Positions 1 to 7,536 of a stretch of 9,024 nucleotides of DNA are shown here, piece by piece. A model generated the notes under the pieces. It worked only from the letters and a program-made list of their open reading frames with translations, ran no database searches and was not told where the DNA came from. Source of the stretch: Lachnospiraceae bacterium (lineage in GTDB: Bacteria; Bacillota; Clostridia; Lachnospirales; Lachnospiraceae); NCBI GenBank assembly GCA_009774145.1, contig VSND01000205.1:1-9024 (forward strand), given 5' to 3'. Every line of letters begins with the position of its first letter. Position 1 is the stretch's first letter. Position numbers and translations under genes: made by a program.

Positions 1-61
1 GAAGTGGAAAATGAGATATTTTATAAAAGAAGAATGGGTGAATTGTATATAGGAGTTGGGT

Positions 62-668
62 ATGAGGATTGTTTTTTTAGGAAGTGCTGAATTTTCTTAT
101 AATTCTATCAGTTATTTTATGAACTGTATTGAAGAGGCATTGAGCAAAGAAGGAATAGAGACATTAAGAATTCTTGAGGATGAAGTGACAGAACCATTGG
201 ATGCCCTGTGTTTAATATTCTTTTAGACCACCTTATTGGCATCACAGTAGTTTAAAATCACATATGGATAATTTGTTTCTTATTGTCCTGGATCAGGGAC
301 ATGCGGATTATTGTAAAAAATATTACGGTCCATTAAAAGATGTGGAAAGAGCATACATGCTTGGTCCTGTCAAAGAGTTGAAAAGTTATGAAGAAAAAGA
401 GATTGATATATTATTTACAGGAACATTCAATTATGAATATCTGGATCTGAAGAAGACAAAAAAGAAAATATTCAGTGTATGCGGTTCTGAAGATATAAGC
501 AGAAAATTATTTGATCTTGAAAAACTGGACATGTTACCAGCACAAATTAATACACTTCTCAATAATCAGACAAAAGCCAAATCGATTGCTTATGCGGGAT
601 ATTTAAAAGTTTGTAGTGATTTTACATGGGAATCATTTGTAAAAAAAATATATTTTGGCAAAAGTTAA
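62..668 (+). pseudogene. CgeB-like glycosyltransferase remnant, frameshifted and internally deleted
   Basis: The ATG at 62 has a good ribosome site (AGGAG, 51-55, 6-base spacer) and opens a frame beginning MRIVFLGSAEFSYNSISYF that stops at 226. Homology-like sequence continues in other frames: FNILLD in the frame of 211-228, then PYWHHSSLKSHMDNLF from 231, open to 668. At least two single-base indels, near 209-211 and 228-231, are therefore inferred. The pattern of an early hydrophobic strand, a FNILLD/YWHHSSL region, D-Q-G-H-A-D-Y-C-K-K-Y-Y and then IDILFTGTF recalls the N-terminal half of CgeB/DUF3880-type glycosyltransferases. The end (LLNNQTKAKSIAYAGYLKV, then FTWESFVKKI) recalls the extreme C-terminus of the same proteins. 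The two halves join directly after KKIFSVCGSEDIS, so the central part, including most of the nucleotide-sugar domain, seems to be missing; intact relatives are usually about twice this length. A short product from an internal start at 264 is possible but is unlikely to be active. Family assignment is by memory of motifs, with moderate certainty. Confidence 0.6.
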
Positions 669-718
669 CAGTTTCTAATTCAGTTACATCAGGAAAATGT
701 TCAGAATGGAGGAGAGTA

Positions 719-1763
719 ATGATAAATGCAAAAATCAGTGTGATTATTCCCTGCTATAATGTGGGAAATTATATAGACAGATGTATGGCATCTATTGCTG
801 TTCAAACATTGGGGGTGGAAAATCTGGAGATTATTTTCATAGATGACGCGTCTACGGACGATACATGGGAGCGTCTTCAGAGATGGGAGAAGCGTTTTCC
901 GGATAATATATTGCTGATACACAGTGATGTGAATGGAAAACCGGGAGCTGCCAGAAATATTGGGCTGTAATATGCGTCAGCTGATTATGTTGCATTTGTG
1001 GATGCAGATGACTGGCTGGAGAAAGATTATTTTGAGAAACTGTATGTACCTGCTGCGCATTATAAATGTGATGTAGTTGTATGCGGGGCAATTCTGGATC
1101 GGGTCCAATTCACTTACTTATTTTAGTAAAGAGGAAAGAGACGCCGGCTCTGAGGAGCATTTTGTAACGACATCAAGAGAAGTAAAAAAATTGTTATTCA
1201 GGTACAGAATCCTGGGAGAAACGGTCTGGGGAAAACTGATTCGTAAAAATCTGATTACTGGCCGAAAGCTGTTCTTTCCGGAAGGCCTGTTTTATGAGGA
1301 TGTATACTGGATGCCTCAGCTCTATGTCTATGCAACAGATGTATTTGCTATGGGTGAAAAGCTGTACCACCATTATCAAAATCTGAATTCTGTTGTGTTT
1401 TCAAGAAATACAGATCATCATCTGGACTGTATCACGATCCAGGAAATGAAATGGAGGAACTACATTAAACGCAATTTTTTGAAAAAATATCGCAAAGAAC
1501 TGGAATATGATTCTTTGCATGACGCTTTGGGTATTACCAATATGATTATATCAAGGTATGATTACCCCCCGTTTTCGTTCTTTGAGGCGGAGAGAAGGTT
1601 TATGAAGGAGCATGTGCCGGATTATAAAAATAATCCATATATTGCGGATCTGAAAGAGTTTCCACGATTTCTGCTGGATCTGCTATATTCGGATATTGAT
1701 GAAACCGGATTTCAGCAGGTAGCTGCAAAGTTGAAGGGGTCATATGATCAGATAAAACTTTAA
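719..1763 (+). pseudogene. Family 2 glycosyltransferase, broken by one stop and one frameshift (copy B1)
   Basis: The start is the ATG at 719, behind GGAGGAGAG (708-716). The frame reads MINAKISVIIPCYN, then FIDDASTDD (residues 40-48), then KPGAARNIGL, and meets TAA at 968-970 (codon 84). In the same frame beyond the stop it continues YASADYVAFVDADDWLE, carrying the D-x-D metal/nucleotide motif, so the stop is a point nonsense mutation; a glutamine or tyrosine codon probably stood there. Near 1101-1103 the frame moves by one base, consistent with an extra G in a GGG run. The rest (SNSLTYFSKEERD, WGKLIRK, FFPEGLFYEDVYW, PPFSFFEAERRF) is open to TAA at 1761-1763. Repaired, the product would be about 347 aa, the normal size for this GT2 group, including the FYED acidic motif. 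It is closest within the window to the remnant at 4171-4845 and belongs to a different subgroup from the three intact GT2 genes. A sequencing error could explain one lesion, less easily both. Confidence 0.85.
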
Positions 1764-1981
1764 ATTGCTGAAATATCTGTAATTGTTCTTTGAAACTTTT
1801 TTCAGATAGTCAAATTGTGGATCAATCCCATCATTAATGCAGTCAAAGGGAAAAATATCAATAAAGATTCCATAATTGGAAGGAAAAAAGGATTTATCGA
1901 AGTACATAGTTGTTACCTGCTTTCTGCAAATGAATTGCTAAATAATATAATTTTATCATCATATTTAATAAAAATCAAAAA
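1764..1981 (-). pseudogene. LicD-family protein fragment, antisense relic
   Basis: The gap between two GT2 genes is not featureless. Read on the minus strand, the frame open from 1937 down to a TGA at 1742-1740 gives MYFDKSFFPSNYGIFIDIF from 1907, followed by PFDCINDGIDPQFDYLKK. G-I-F-I-D-I-F-P-F-D is the hallmark segment of LicD-type phosphotransferase/nucleotidyltransferase proteins, which attach phosphocholine or similar groups to cell-surface glycans. A neighbouring frame, 1981 to 1916, reads FIKYDDKIILFSNSFAESR, which fits the residues just before this motif in such proteins; a one-base shift near 1915-1918 would join the two. Only about 70 of the usual 250-300 residues remain, and both ends are missing, including the D-D-D-I-D catalytic region that should lie upstream. 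The left end meets the stop codon of the upstream GT2 pseudogene, facing it. No start or ribosome site is apparent, so it is probably not expressed. Confidence 0.6.
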
Positions 1982-2009
1982 TTAGCAGGAAATTATTCGG
2001 GAGGAAAGA

Positions 2010-3059
2010 ATGAAAAAAATCAGTGTGGTTGTTCCGTGTTATAATGCGGTAAAGTATCTGGACAAATGTATTGCCAGTCTTTTGCAGCAGACAATAGGCA
2101 TTGAGAATATGGAGATCATTCTGGTGGATGATACATCGACGGATGACGGGGAAACAAGGGGACTGATTAAGAGATATGAAAAGCAGTTTTCAGATACGAT
2201 TACAGCAGTTTTCCTTGAACAGAATCTGAGGCAGGGAGGAGCAAGAAATGTGGGTATTTCTTATGCTACAGGGAAATATCTGATTTTCTGCGATGCAGAT
2301 GACTGGCTTCTGAAAGAAACATTGGAACATTGTTATGAGGCAGCTGAGAAATATGAGGCGGATGTAGTAGAATTTTTGTTCAGGGAAGTGAACGACCATG
2401 AGATTTCAGTAGATTTGGAAAGAGGAGAAAGAAATCGTCTGATTGTGCTGGATACGGAGGAAAAGAGAAAAAAATTTTTACTGCAGACAGATGAAAACTT
2501 ATCACTTGGATCCCAAAAAAAATTTTACCGAATGTCCATAATCAAAGATAATCAGATTGCTTTTGAAGCGCATCGGATTTTTGAGGAGCCGTCTTTCACA
2601 GTCCCTGTACGTTTTTATGAAAAGAGACACTTTTTTCTGGATGAAAAATTATATATGTACTTTTTGTCACCGGGCAGTACAATGCGCAGCAGCGGCTGGG
2701 GAGACAGAAGATGGGATAATCTGTTTGTGTGGACCGCATTGATGGAAGAGATGGATGCCAGAGGTGCATTTCTCAAATACCGTGCGGAGATGGAATATCT
2801 GTTTTTTGACTGGGGATTTGGATTGAGTCTATGCCTTCCCTTTCAAAAAAAGAGTATATTAACAAAAGAAGAAGTGATGATTCTGGCGTCGCTGACCAGA
2901 AAACTGTTTCCTGATATTCTGCAAAATATTTATGTTCAGCAGAAAAATAACTGGAATTGTTTTTTATGCAGGATATTAGAAAGGGAAGCGTCTGACCAGG
3001 GAATTACAGATACAGATATGCAAAAGATCAATGCGTTTTTGCGTAGGGGTGTAAAATGA
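2010..3059 (+). CDS. Family 2 glycosyltransferase (copy A1)
   Basis: This is an intact 349-aa GT-A-fold inverting glycosyltransferase, expected to act in the cytoplasm or at the inner membrane face, adding one sugar from an activated nucleotide donor to a growing surface glycan. The start is fixed by GGGAGG (1999-2004), five bases before ATG. Family landmarks are VVPCYN (residues 7-12), LVDDTSTDD (38-46), the QGGARN nucleotide-binding loop (75-80) and FCDADDW (93-99), whose D95-A96-D97 is the metal-binding D-x-D. A second half follows with FEEPSF (191-196), where E192/E193 may be the catalytic base, then LDEKLYMYFLSPGSTMRS and WDNLFVW, shared with the two other intact copies. No signal peptide or membrane segment is evident. 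It is the most divergent of the three A copies: it has SQKKFYR where the others have SQNKLFR, and a shorter, unrelated tail. It is followed after 13 bases by copy A2. The donor and acceptor cannot be told from the sequence. Confidence 0.93.
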   Translation: MKKISVVVPCYNAVKYLDKCIASLLQQTIGIENMEIILVDDTSTDDGETRGLIKRYEKQFSDTITAVFLEQNLRQGGARNVGISYATGKYLIFCDADDWLLKETLEHCYEAAEKYEADVVEFLFREVNDHEISVDLERGERNRLIVLDTEEKRKKFLLQTDENLSLGSQKKFYRMSIIKDNQIAFEAHRIFEEPSFTVPVRFYEKRHFFLDEKLYMYFLSPGSTMRSSGWGDRRWDNLFVWTALMEEMDARGAFLKYRAEMEYLFFDWGFGLSLCLPFQKKSILTKEEVMILASLTRKLFPDILQNIYVQQKNNWNCFLCRILEREASDQGITDTDMQKINAFLRRGVK

Positions 3060-3065
3060 GGAGGG
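3059..3065 (+). promoter_or_regulatory. Ribosome binding site that fixes a GTG start
   Basis: AGGAGGG begins on the last base of the TGA stop of copy A1 and sits seven bases before GTG at 3073. No ATG precedes the conserved KKVSVVIPCYN sequence, and the residues after the GTG align exactly with the starts of copies A1 and A3, so the GTG is the start. The overlap of stop codon and ribosome site suggests that ribosomes finishing A1 help to load A2. Confidence 0.8.
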
Positions 3066-3072
3066 ATTACAG

Positions 3073-4143
3073 GTGAAAAAGGTCAGCGTGGTTATTCCAT
3101 GTTATAATGCGGCCGGATATCTGGACAAATGTATAGAACAGCTTTTGAACCAGACAATTGGAATTGATAATATTGAAATTATTCTGGTGGATGATGCGTC
3201 TACAGATGGGGAGGAAACCAGAAATCTGATTCGGAAGTATGAAGAGCAGTTTCCGAACACCGTGCTTGCTGTTTTTCTGGAAGAAAATATGAGACAGGGC
3301 GGAGCGCGTAATGCGGGGGTTTTTTATGCAAAAGGTGAGTATCTTACTTTTTGCGACGCGGATGACTGGCTGTTGGAAGAAGCATTGGAACATGCATATG
3401 ATACAGCAAAAAAATATAACGCAGATATAGTTGCATTTGCAAGAAAAGAAACAGGTGAACGTGATGTGCATGTGAGTTTGGAAAAAGGTTCCGGAAATAA
3501 ATTCTTTGAATTGAGTGAGGTGGAGAAGAAAAGAAAATTTTTGCTGAATATGGATGAAGAAGGTTATAGCTCTCAGAATAAGCTGTTCAGGCTTTCTTTG
3601 CTGCATGAAAAACATATTGCATTTGCAGAGCACCTGATTATGGAAGAGCCATCTTTTGTATTGCCTGTAAGATTGTATGCGGAGAGATATTATTATCTGG
3701 ATGAAAAACTTTATGTTTATTATCTTTCAACTGGAAGCACATTACGCAGTGGTGATTGGGAAAAAAGAAAATGGGATAACCTGCAGGTATGGGTGTCTTT
3801 GATCGAAGACCTGAGGAACAGGGATCTGCTTTTTGTCTATTGGCAGGAGATAGAATATCTGTTTTTTACGATGGGACTGGGATGGAGTCTTGCAATGATG
3901 TTTCAAAGAGGATGTATCCTGAATGGGGAAGAATGGAAAATATTTGCCAATATAGTATATCAGATGATTCCAACTATCAGAGAGAATCCATATGTAAAAA
4001 AAGAAAGTCATCCATTTAATCAGGCATGGAACAGTCTTTTGCTTGCAGTGTTGGATATGGAATTTAGTGATGCGGATGTTGCGGCTGCTAATCGTGCGAT
4101 GATTGAGAGTGCGCAGGCTTTTTCTGCGTGTCCGGTATTTTGA
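3073..4143 (+). CDS. Family 2 glycosyltransferase (copy A2)
   Basis: This intact 356-aa GT2 enzyme starts at GTG. It is collinear with A1 over the catalytic domain: VVIPCYN (residues 6-12), LVDDASTDG (38-46), RQGGARN (74-80) and FCDADDWLLEE (93-103) with the metal-binding D95/D97. The C-terminal half has SQNKLFR, the acidic MEEPSF motif, LDEKLYVYYLSTGSTLRS and WDNLQVW, then IRENPYVKKE near the end. It resembles A3 more than A1, notably in the SQNKLFR and RENPYVK segments, so A2 and A3 are probably the more recent duplicates. It should be translationally linked to A1. Its last residues (AQAFSACPVF) do not match the other copies, and the next sequence is the truncated GT2 relic, so the 3' end may have been reshaped when that relic was joined on. 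The sugar specificity is unknown. Confidence 0.93.
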   Translation: MKKVSVVIPCYNAAGYLDKCIEQLLNQTIGIDNIEIILVDDASTDGEETRNLIRKYEEQFPNTVLAVFLEENMRQGGARNAGVFYAKGEYLTFCDADDWLLEEALEHAYDTAKKYNADIVAFARKETGERDVHVSLEKGSGNKFFELSEVEKKRKFLLNMDEEGYSSQNKLFRLSLLHEKHIAFAEHLIMEEPSFVLPVRLYAERYYYLDEKLYVYYLSTGSTLRSGDWEKRKWDNLQVWVSLIEDLRNRDLLFVYWQEIEYLFFTMGLGWSLAMMFQRGCILNGEEWKIFANIVYQMIPTIRENPYVKKESHPFNQAWNSLLLAVLDMEFSDADVAAANRAMIESAQAFSACPVF

Positions 4144-4170
4144 TGATATATGAAAATCATGATAAGGTAA

Positions 4171-4845
4171 AATATAGATTTTGAGGAATGTGATCAAAGA
4201 GATGCTACGTGGATCTGTTTGCAGCAATGGGAGAAGCAATATTCAGAAAATGTGATGTTAATTCAACTGGAGTCAAACCGGAAACAGGGAACTGCAAGAA
4301 ATATTGGAATGTGTTATGCTTCTGGTGAGTGGATTGCATTTGTGGATGCAGATGACTGGTTGGAACCGGATTATCTTGAACAGCTTTATGGTCCGGCGAT
4401 AAAATATGAATGCGATATTGTCTCCTGTGAGATTTTGCAGGATGTTTCTGACACATTAACCTGTTTTGATGAAGTTGCCAGAACAGGAGAAATGAAAGAA
4501 CAATATATCGTCGTGGATACGAGGAAAACCAGGAACTTATTATTCAAAGATCATTTACTGGATGGAGGTGTGCCAGGAAAACTGATTCGCAAAAGCTTTC
4601 TCATGGAATATGAAGAGCCTCCCTTTTGCTTATTTAAATTGGAAAGTGAAATAATAAAGCAACAGGTTCAGGAACACAGAAGGCATAAATATATTGCAGA
4701 CTTTGAGTTCACGGAAAGAGTTTTACTGGATCTGCTGTATTTATCGCCGGATAAACAGGGGTTTCTGCAGATTATTGATGGGATTAAAAGGCTTTATACA
4801 GAACAGGGTAAAGAGAAGAAAAAAGTACCAGAGAGGAAAGTATAG
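4171..4845 (+). pseudogene. Family 2 glycosyltransferase remnant lacking N-terminus and catalytic middle (copy B2)
   Basis: The frame is open from 4171 (after TAA at 4168-4170). Recognisable homology to copy B1 begins at DATWICLQQWEK (from 4201), corresponding to about residue 47 of B1, so the strand with PCYN and the first D-D motif are gone. It retains GTARNIGMCYASGEW and FVDADDWLEPDY (the D-x-D motif). After GKLIRKSFLMEYEE (ending at 4617) it jumps to PPFCLFKLESE. B1 has about 99 more codons there, including FFPEGLFYEDVYW, so an in-frame internal deletion of roughly 297 bases has occurred. The only early start in frame is a TTG at 4219, without a clear ribosome site. The product (about 208 aa) could not form a complete GT-A fold and is presumed inactive. 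Its stop TAG directly abuts the ATG of copy A3, and its last codons hold the A3 ribosome site, which may explain why this part has stayed open. Confidence 0.82.
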
Positions 4846-5874
4846 ATGAAGAAAGTCAGTGTGATTGTACCATGCTATAATGTGGCGGGATATCTGGATA
4901 AATGTATCAGGCAGATTTTGAGTCAGAGTATGGGAACAGAATATATCGATCTTATTCTGGTAGATGATGCTTCTACAGATGGAGGCGAGACAAAGAAACT
5001 GATACAAAGGTATGAACAGTGTTATCCGGAAATAATTACGGCTGTTTTTCTGGAAGAAAATATGAAACAGGGCGGTGCTCGAAATGTGGGAGTATCTTAT
5101 GCAGGAGGGGAGTACATCACATTTTGCGATGCAGATGACTGGCTGTTGGAAGAAACATTGGAGCATACATATGATGCTGCCAAAGAATATGATGCAGATA
5201 TGGTTTCGTTTGAGAGAAAATACGTTAACAGACGTGATGATTTTATCAGCCTGGAGAAAGGGGATGGAAACCGACTGTATGAGTTGGATATACCACAGGC
5301 AAGAAAAGAATTTCTTGTGAATATGAAAGAGGATTTAAGCTCACAGAATAAGTTATTCAGATTGTCATTTATACGGGAAAATCAGATTGCATTTGCAGAG
5401 CATTTTTTTATGGAAGAAGCTTCTTTTACGATTCCGGCCAGACTTTATGCAAAAAGAAGTTTGTATCTGGATGAAAAGCTCTATATCTGTTATCTTTCTC
5501 CGGAAAGCACCATGCGCAGCCAGGATTGGGAGAGCAGAAAGTGGGACAATCTTCAGGTATGGTTGAGGTTAATGGAAGAATTAAGTATCAGGGGAATACT
5601 TGAAGAATATCGTCAGGAGCTTGAGTATTTGTTTTTCAGTCAGGGGATTGGATGGGGAGTAACCTATATATTTCAAAAGGGTGGCATTCTGACAAAAAAA
5701 GAATGGGAATTCCTGACAGATATAATTCGGAAAATGATTCCGGATATTCGGGAAAATCCATATGTGAAATGTGAAGATACTCCACTTAATAAAGCGCGCA
5801 ATGATCTGCTTTTCGCGGCATTGGATATGAATTTTACAGTTGCGGATGAAATGACGAAAGAAAGGATTAAATAA
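4846..5874 (+). CDS. Family 2 glycosyltransferase (copy A3)
   Basis: This intact 342-aa GT2 enzyme starts at ATG immediately after the TAG of the B2 relic. The ribosome site GAGG (4833-4836, 9-base spacer) lies inside the relic. Catalytic landmarks are IVPCYN (residues 7-12), LVDDASTDG (38-46), KQGGARN (74-80) and FCDADDWLLEE (93-103) with D95/D97. The second half has SQNKLFR, MEEASF, LDEKLYICYLSPESTMRS, WDNLQVW and IRENPYVKCED. It is a close paralogue of A2 and presumably makes a similar glycosidic bond, but the acceptor-side half has diverged enough for a different acceptor or sugar. The downstream fusion gene follows after only three bases, so the two are almost certainly co-transcribed and translationally linked. 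No membrane segment or signal peptide is evident. Confidence 0.93.
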   Translation: MKKVSVIVPCYNVAGYLDKCIRQILSQSMGTEYIDLILVDDASTDGGETKKLIQRYEQCYPEIITAVFLEENMKQGGARNVGVSYAGGEYITFCDADDWLLEETLEHTYDAAKEYDADMVSFERKYVNRRDDFISLEKGDGNRLYELDIPQARKEFLVNMKEDLSSQNKLFRLSFIRENQIAFAEHFFMEEASFTIPARLYAKRSLYLDEKLYICYLSPESTMRSQDWESRKWDNLQVWLRLMEELSIRGILEEYRQELEYLFFSQGIGWGVTYIFQKGGILTKKEWEFLTDIIRKMIPDIRENPYVKCEDTPLNKARNDLLFAALDMNFTVADEMTKERIK

Positions 5875-5877
5875 ACA

Positions 5878-7536
5878 GTGAAAAAAATGGCGGAAAAGAC
5901 AGAGTTGAAACAGATACAGGATGCATTACTATCAGATAATTATGAGCTGGCAGAGTCGATGCTGCAGGATTATTTGACAAAGACCGAATTGTATGATGAT
6001 ATGACTGCGATTTTTGATGCAGCTCTTGGCAGATATTACAAGGACTGGAAACGGGTGTGGTCCGCTGTGCGAAGAGGTCTGATGCATAATTGCAGAAATT
6101 ATGAACTGTATTTGATGCTGGGAGAGTACTGTCTGCAGAATAATCCCTGCCAATCGTATTTGTGTTATGAGAACGCACTGTTTTACTGTAATGATCTGGA
6201 AGATCAGGAAGAGATCAGAAAACTTCTGTATGAGATGGAAGCAGTGCATAAGATACATGTAAATAAAACAGCAATCCTTATTCAGTCATGCGATGCGCTG
6301 GAGCAGACCAGATTATGCATAAAAAGTATCCATGTGACTACTCCGGAAAGTGCCCGGGAGATCGTCATTGCGGATCATGGAATCAAGGAAGCGATGGCAG
6401 AAGTTTCTGAAAAAGCAGATATACTGTTTCTGTCAGATGACACACTGCTTACAGAAAATGCATTATTCTGGCTTCGGATGGGGCTGTATGACAGAAAAGA
6501 AAACGGAGCTGCCGGCAGTGTGACAAATACAGGTCAGGACAGATATCCGCAGATAGCAGAAGGAGTTTCTGATGCGTCAGATTTGTTTGTTTTTGGAGAG
6601 CAGACGAATATACCATGGAAGTACCCTTATGAAATGCAGATTTTTCTATCCGGTTTTGCTCTGTTGGTCAGACGTGCTGTAATTGAGCAGGCAGGACTGC
6701 CTGAAGAAAGCCTGGGGGATCTGAAGTATGAGGATTTTGGGTTGAGATTATCTGCAGAGGGGTATCAAAATGTTCTCTGTAAAAACAGTTTTATTATAAA
6801 GACGAAAGAACAGCATGTGGGATGTGAAGAAAATCTGTCGGAAGAACGCAGAAAAATAGATGAAAAATGGGGTTTTCATACGAAATATTATCTGGGAGTA
6901 CGCCGGGATTTGCCCGGGTTGATCATGGAACCGGAAGAACAGCCGCTGCATGTTCTGGAGATTGGCGGCGGATGTGGAGCAGTGCTGGCATATATCAAAA
7001 GCCTACATCCGAATGCAGAAGTATATGGTGTGGAATTAATTCCGGAAGTGGCAAAAATTGCGGTTCATTTTGGAAATGTTTTATGCGGTGATGTGGAGCA
7101 GATGGATTACCCATGGGAAGAAGAACTTTTTGATTATATTATTATGGGTGACGTGCTTGAACATTTGAGTAATCCGGAACTGGTATTGAGAAAACTCAGG
7201 AAACATTTAAGAACCGGGGGGCATATCCTGGTCAGTATGCCAAATGTTAAGCACTATTCGGTACTGCTTCCATTGATCTGTCAGGATATATTTCCATACA
7301 GTGATTCCGGCATTCTGGACAGGACACATGTGAAGATGTATACCGGAACTGAGATAAAAAATCTGATTTGGAAGAGCGGATATGAAATTGAAGCAATGGG
7401 CGGACACTTATATGGAGCGCCAGGAGAGAAGGAACAGCAGATGATCGATATTCTGACCCGATTAATGGAGGAACCATCCAGGGAATCATTTATGGTATAT
7501 CAGTATGTTGTGAAGGCAACGAAAAGACAGGTATGA
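5878..7536 (+). CDS. Helical-repeat / degenerate GT2 / SAM-methyltransferase fusion protein
   Basis: This is a 552-aa protein. The start is taken as GTG 5878, with AAAGGA at 5861-5866 upstream; an ATG three codons later (5887) is further from any ribosome site. Residues 1 to about 128 are helical and TPR-like (NCRNYELYLMLGEY, then SYLCYENALFYC). Residues about 130-330 match the GT2 domain of the next gene but look inactive: the first motif is IQSCDAL instead of LSYN, D-N-G-S is reduced to D166-H-G, and about 29 residues holding the ENRGFPGGCNQG loop are missing. FLSDDT and the acidic pair E285-D286 persist. Residues about 355-552 form a complete class I SAM methyltransferase: VLEIGGGCGA (motif I, from about 359), VYGVE with acidic E386, DYIIMGDVLEHL (to 430) and GGHILVSMPN. 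The likely role is methylating a sugar in the glycan made by this locus, with the GT2 part as scaffold. The target is not evident. Neighbours: 3 bases after A3; paralogous to 7598-8959. Confidence 0.88.
   Translation: MKKMAEKTELKQIQDALLSDNYELAESMLQDYLTKTELYDDMTAIFDAALGRYYKDWKRVWSAVRRGLMHNCRNYELYLMLGEYCLQNNPCQSYLCYENALFYCNDLEDQEEIRKLLYEMEAVHKIHVNKTAILIQSCDALEQTRLCIKSIHVTTPESAREIVIADHGIKEAMAEVSEKADILFLSDDTLLTENALFWLRMGLYDRKENGAAGSVTNTGQDRYPQIAEGVSDASDLFVFGEQTNIPWKYPYEMQIFLSGFALLVRRAVIEQAGLPEESLGDLKYEDFGLRLSAEGYQNVLCKNSFIIKTKEQHVGCEENLSEERRKIDEKWGFHTKYYLGVRRDLPGLIMEPEEQPLHVLEIGGGCGAVLAYIKSLHPNAEVYGVELIPEVAKIAVHFGNVLCGDVEQMDYPWEEELFDYIIMGDVLEHLSNPELVLRKLRKHLRTGGHILVSMPNVKHYSVLLPLICQDIFPYSDSGILDRTHVKMYTGTEIKNLIWKSGYEIEAMGGHLYGAPGEKEQQMIDILTRLMEEPSRESFMVYQYVVKATKRQV

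Larger units (their letters stand above)
719..5874 (+). repeat. Array of five paralogous GT2 genes in order B-A-A-B-A
   Basis: The five GT2 units share the PCYN, DDASTD, ARN and DADDW landmarks at matching positions and fall into two subgroups. A (2010, 3073, 4846) has LVDDxSTD, FLEENxxQGGARN and FCDADDWLL. B (719, 4171) has WERLQ-WEK-like sequence, ARNIG and FVDADDWLE, with a KLIRK/PPF C-terminal half. DNA identity is highest over the D-x-D codons: B1 and B2 share 26 identical bases at 990-1015 and 4334-4359, and A1 and A3 share a 20-base block over the same motif. All A copies are intact and both B copies are broken. Confidence 0.8.

Noticed and set aside
1..90. A possible tail of an upstream gene, ending either at TAG 50-52 or at TGA 88-90.
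   Set aside because: Both frames are open from the window edge, but neither shows a motif; with so few codons I cannot choose between them.
1923..1951. A TATAAT at 1946-1951 that might be the -10 box of a promoter for the A1 operon.
   Set aside because: No acceptable -35 box lies 16-18 bases upstream, the region is simply AT-rich, and the same bases are explained as codons of the antisense LicD relic. A promoter here is possible but not supported.
3067..3633. A 188-codon open frame on the minus strand opposite copy A2.
   Set aside because: It is antisense to a clearly functional GT2 gene, rich in Cys, Phe and His in the way such mirror frames are, and lacks a ribosome site or recognisable motif. 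The same kind of mirror frame appears opposite copies A1 and A3.
4143..4200. Short starts such as the ATG at 4143 overlapping the A2 stop.
   Set aside because: It runs only 13 codons with no recognisable sequence; this stretch is better read as the scarred junction where the B2 N-terminus was lost.
3742..4239. A 165-codon minus-strand frame across the 3' end of A2 and into the B2 relic.
   Set aside because: It spans two unrelated + strand features and shows no motif; the + strand reading has clear family signatures over the same bases.
719..5874. The evenly spaced repeats as a CRISPR-like or invertible (phase-variable) array.
   Set aside because: The repeat units are whole genes of about 1 kb in direct orientation; I saw no inverted repeats flanking a promoter, no recombinase gene and no short direct repeats with spacers.
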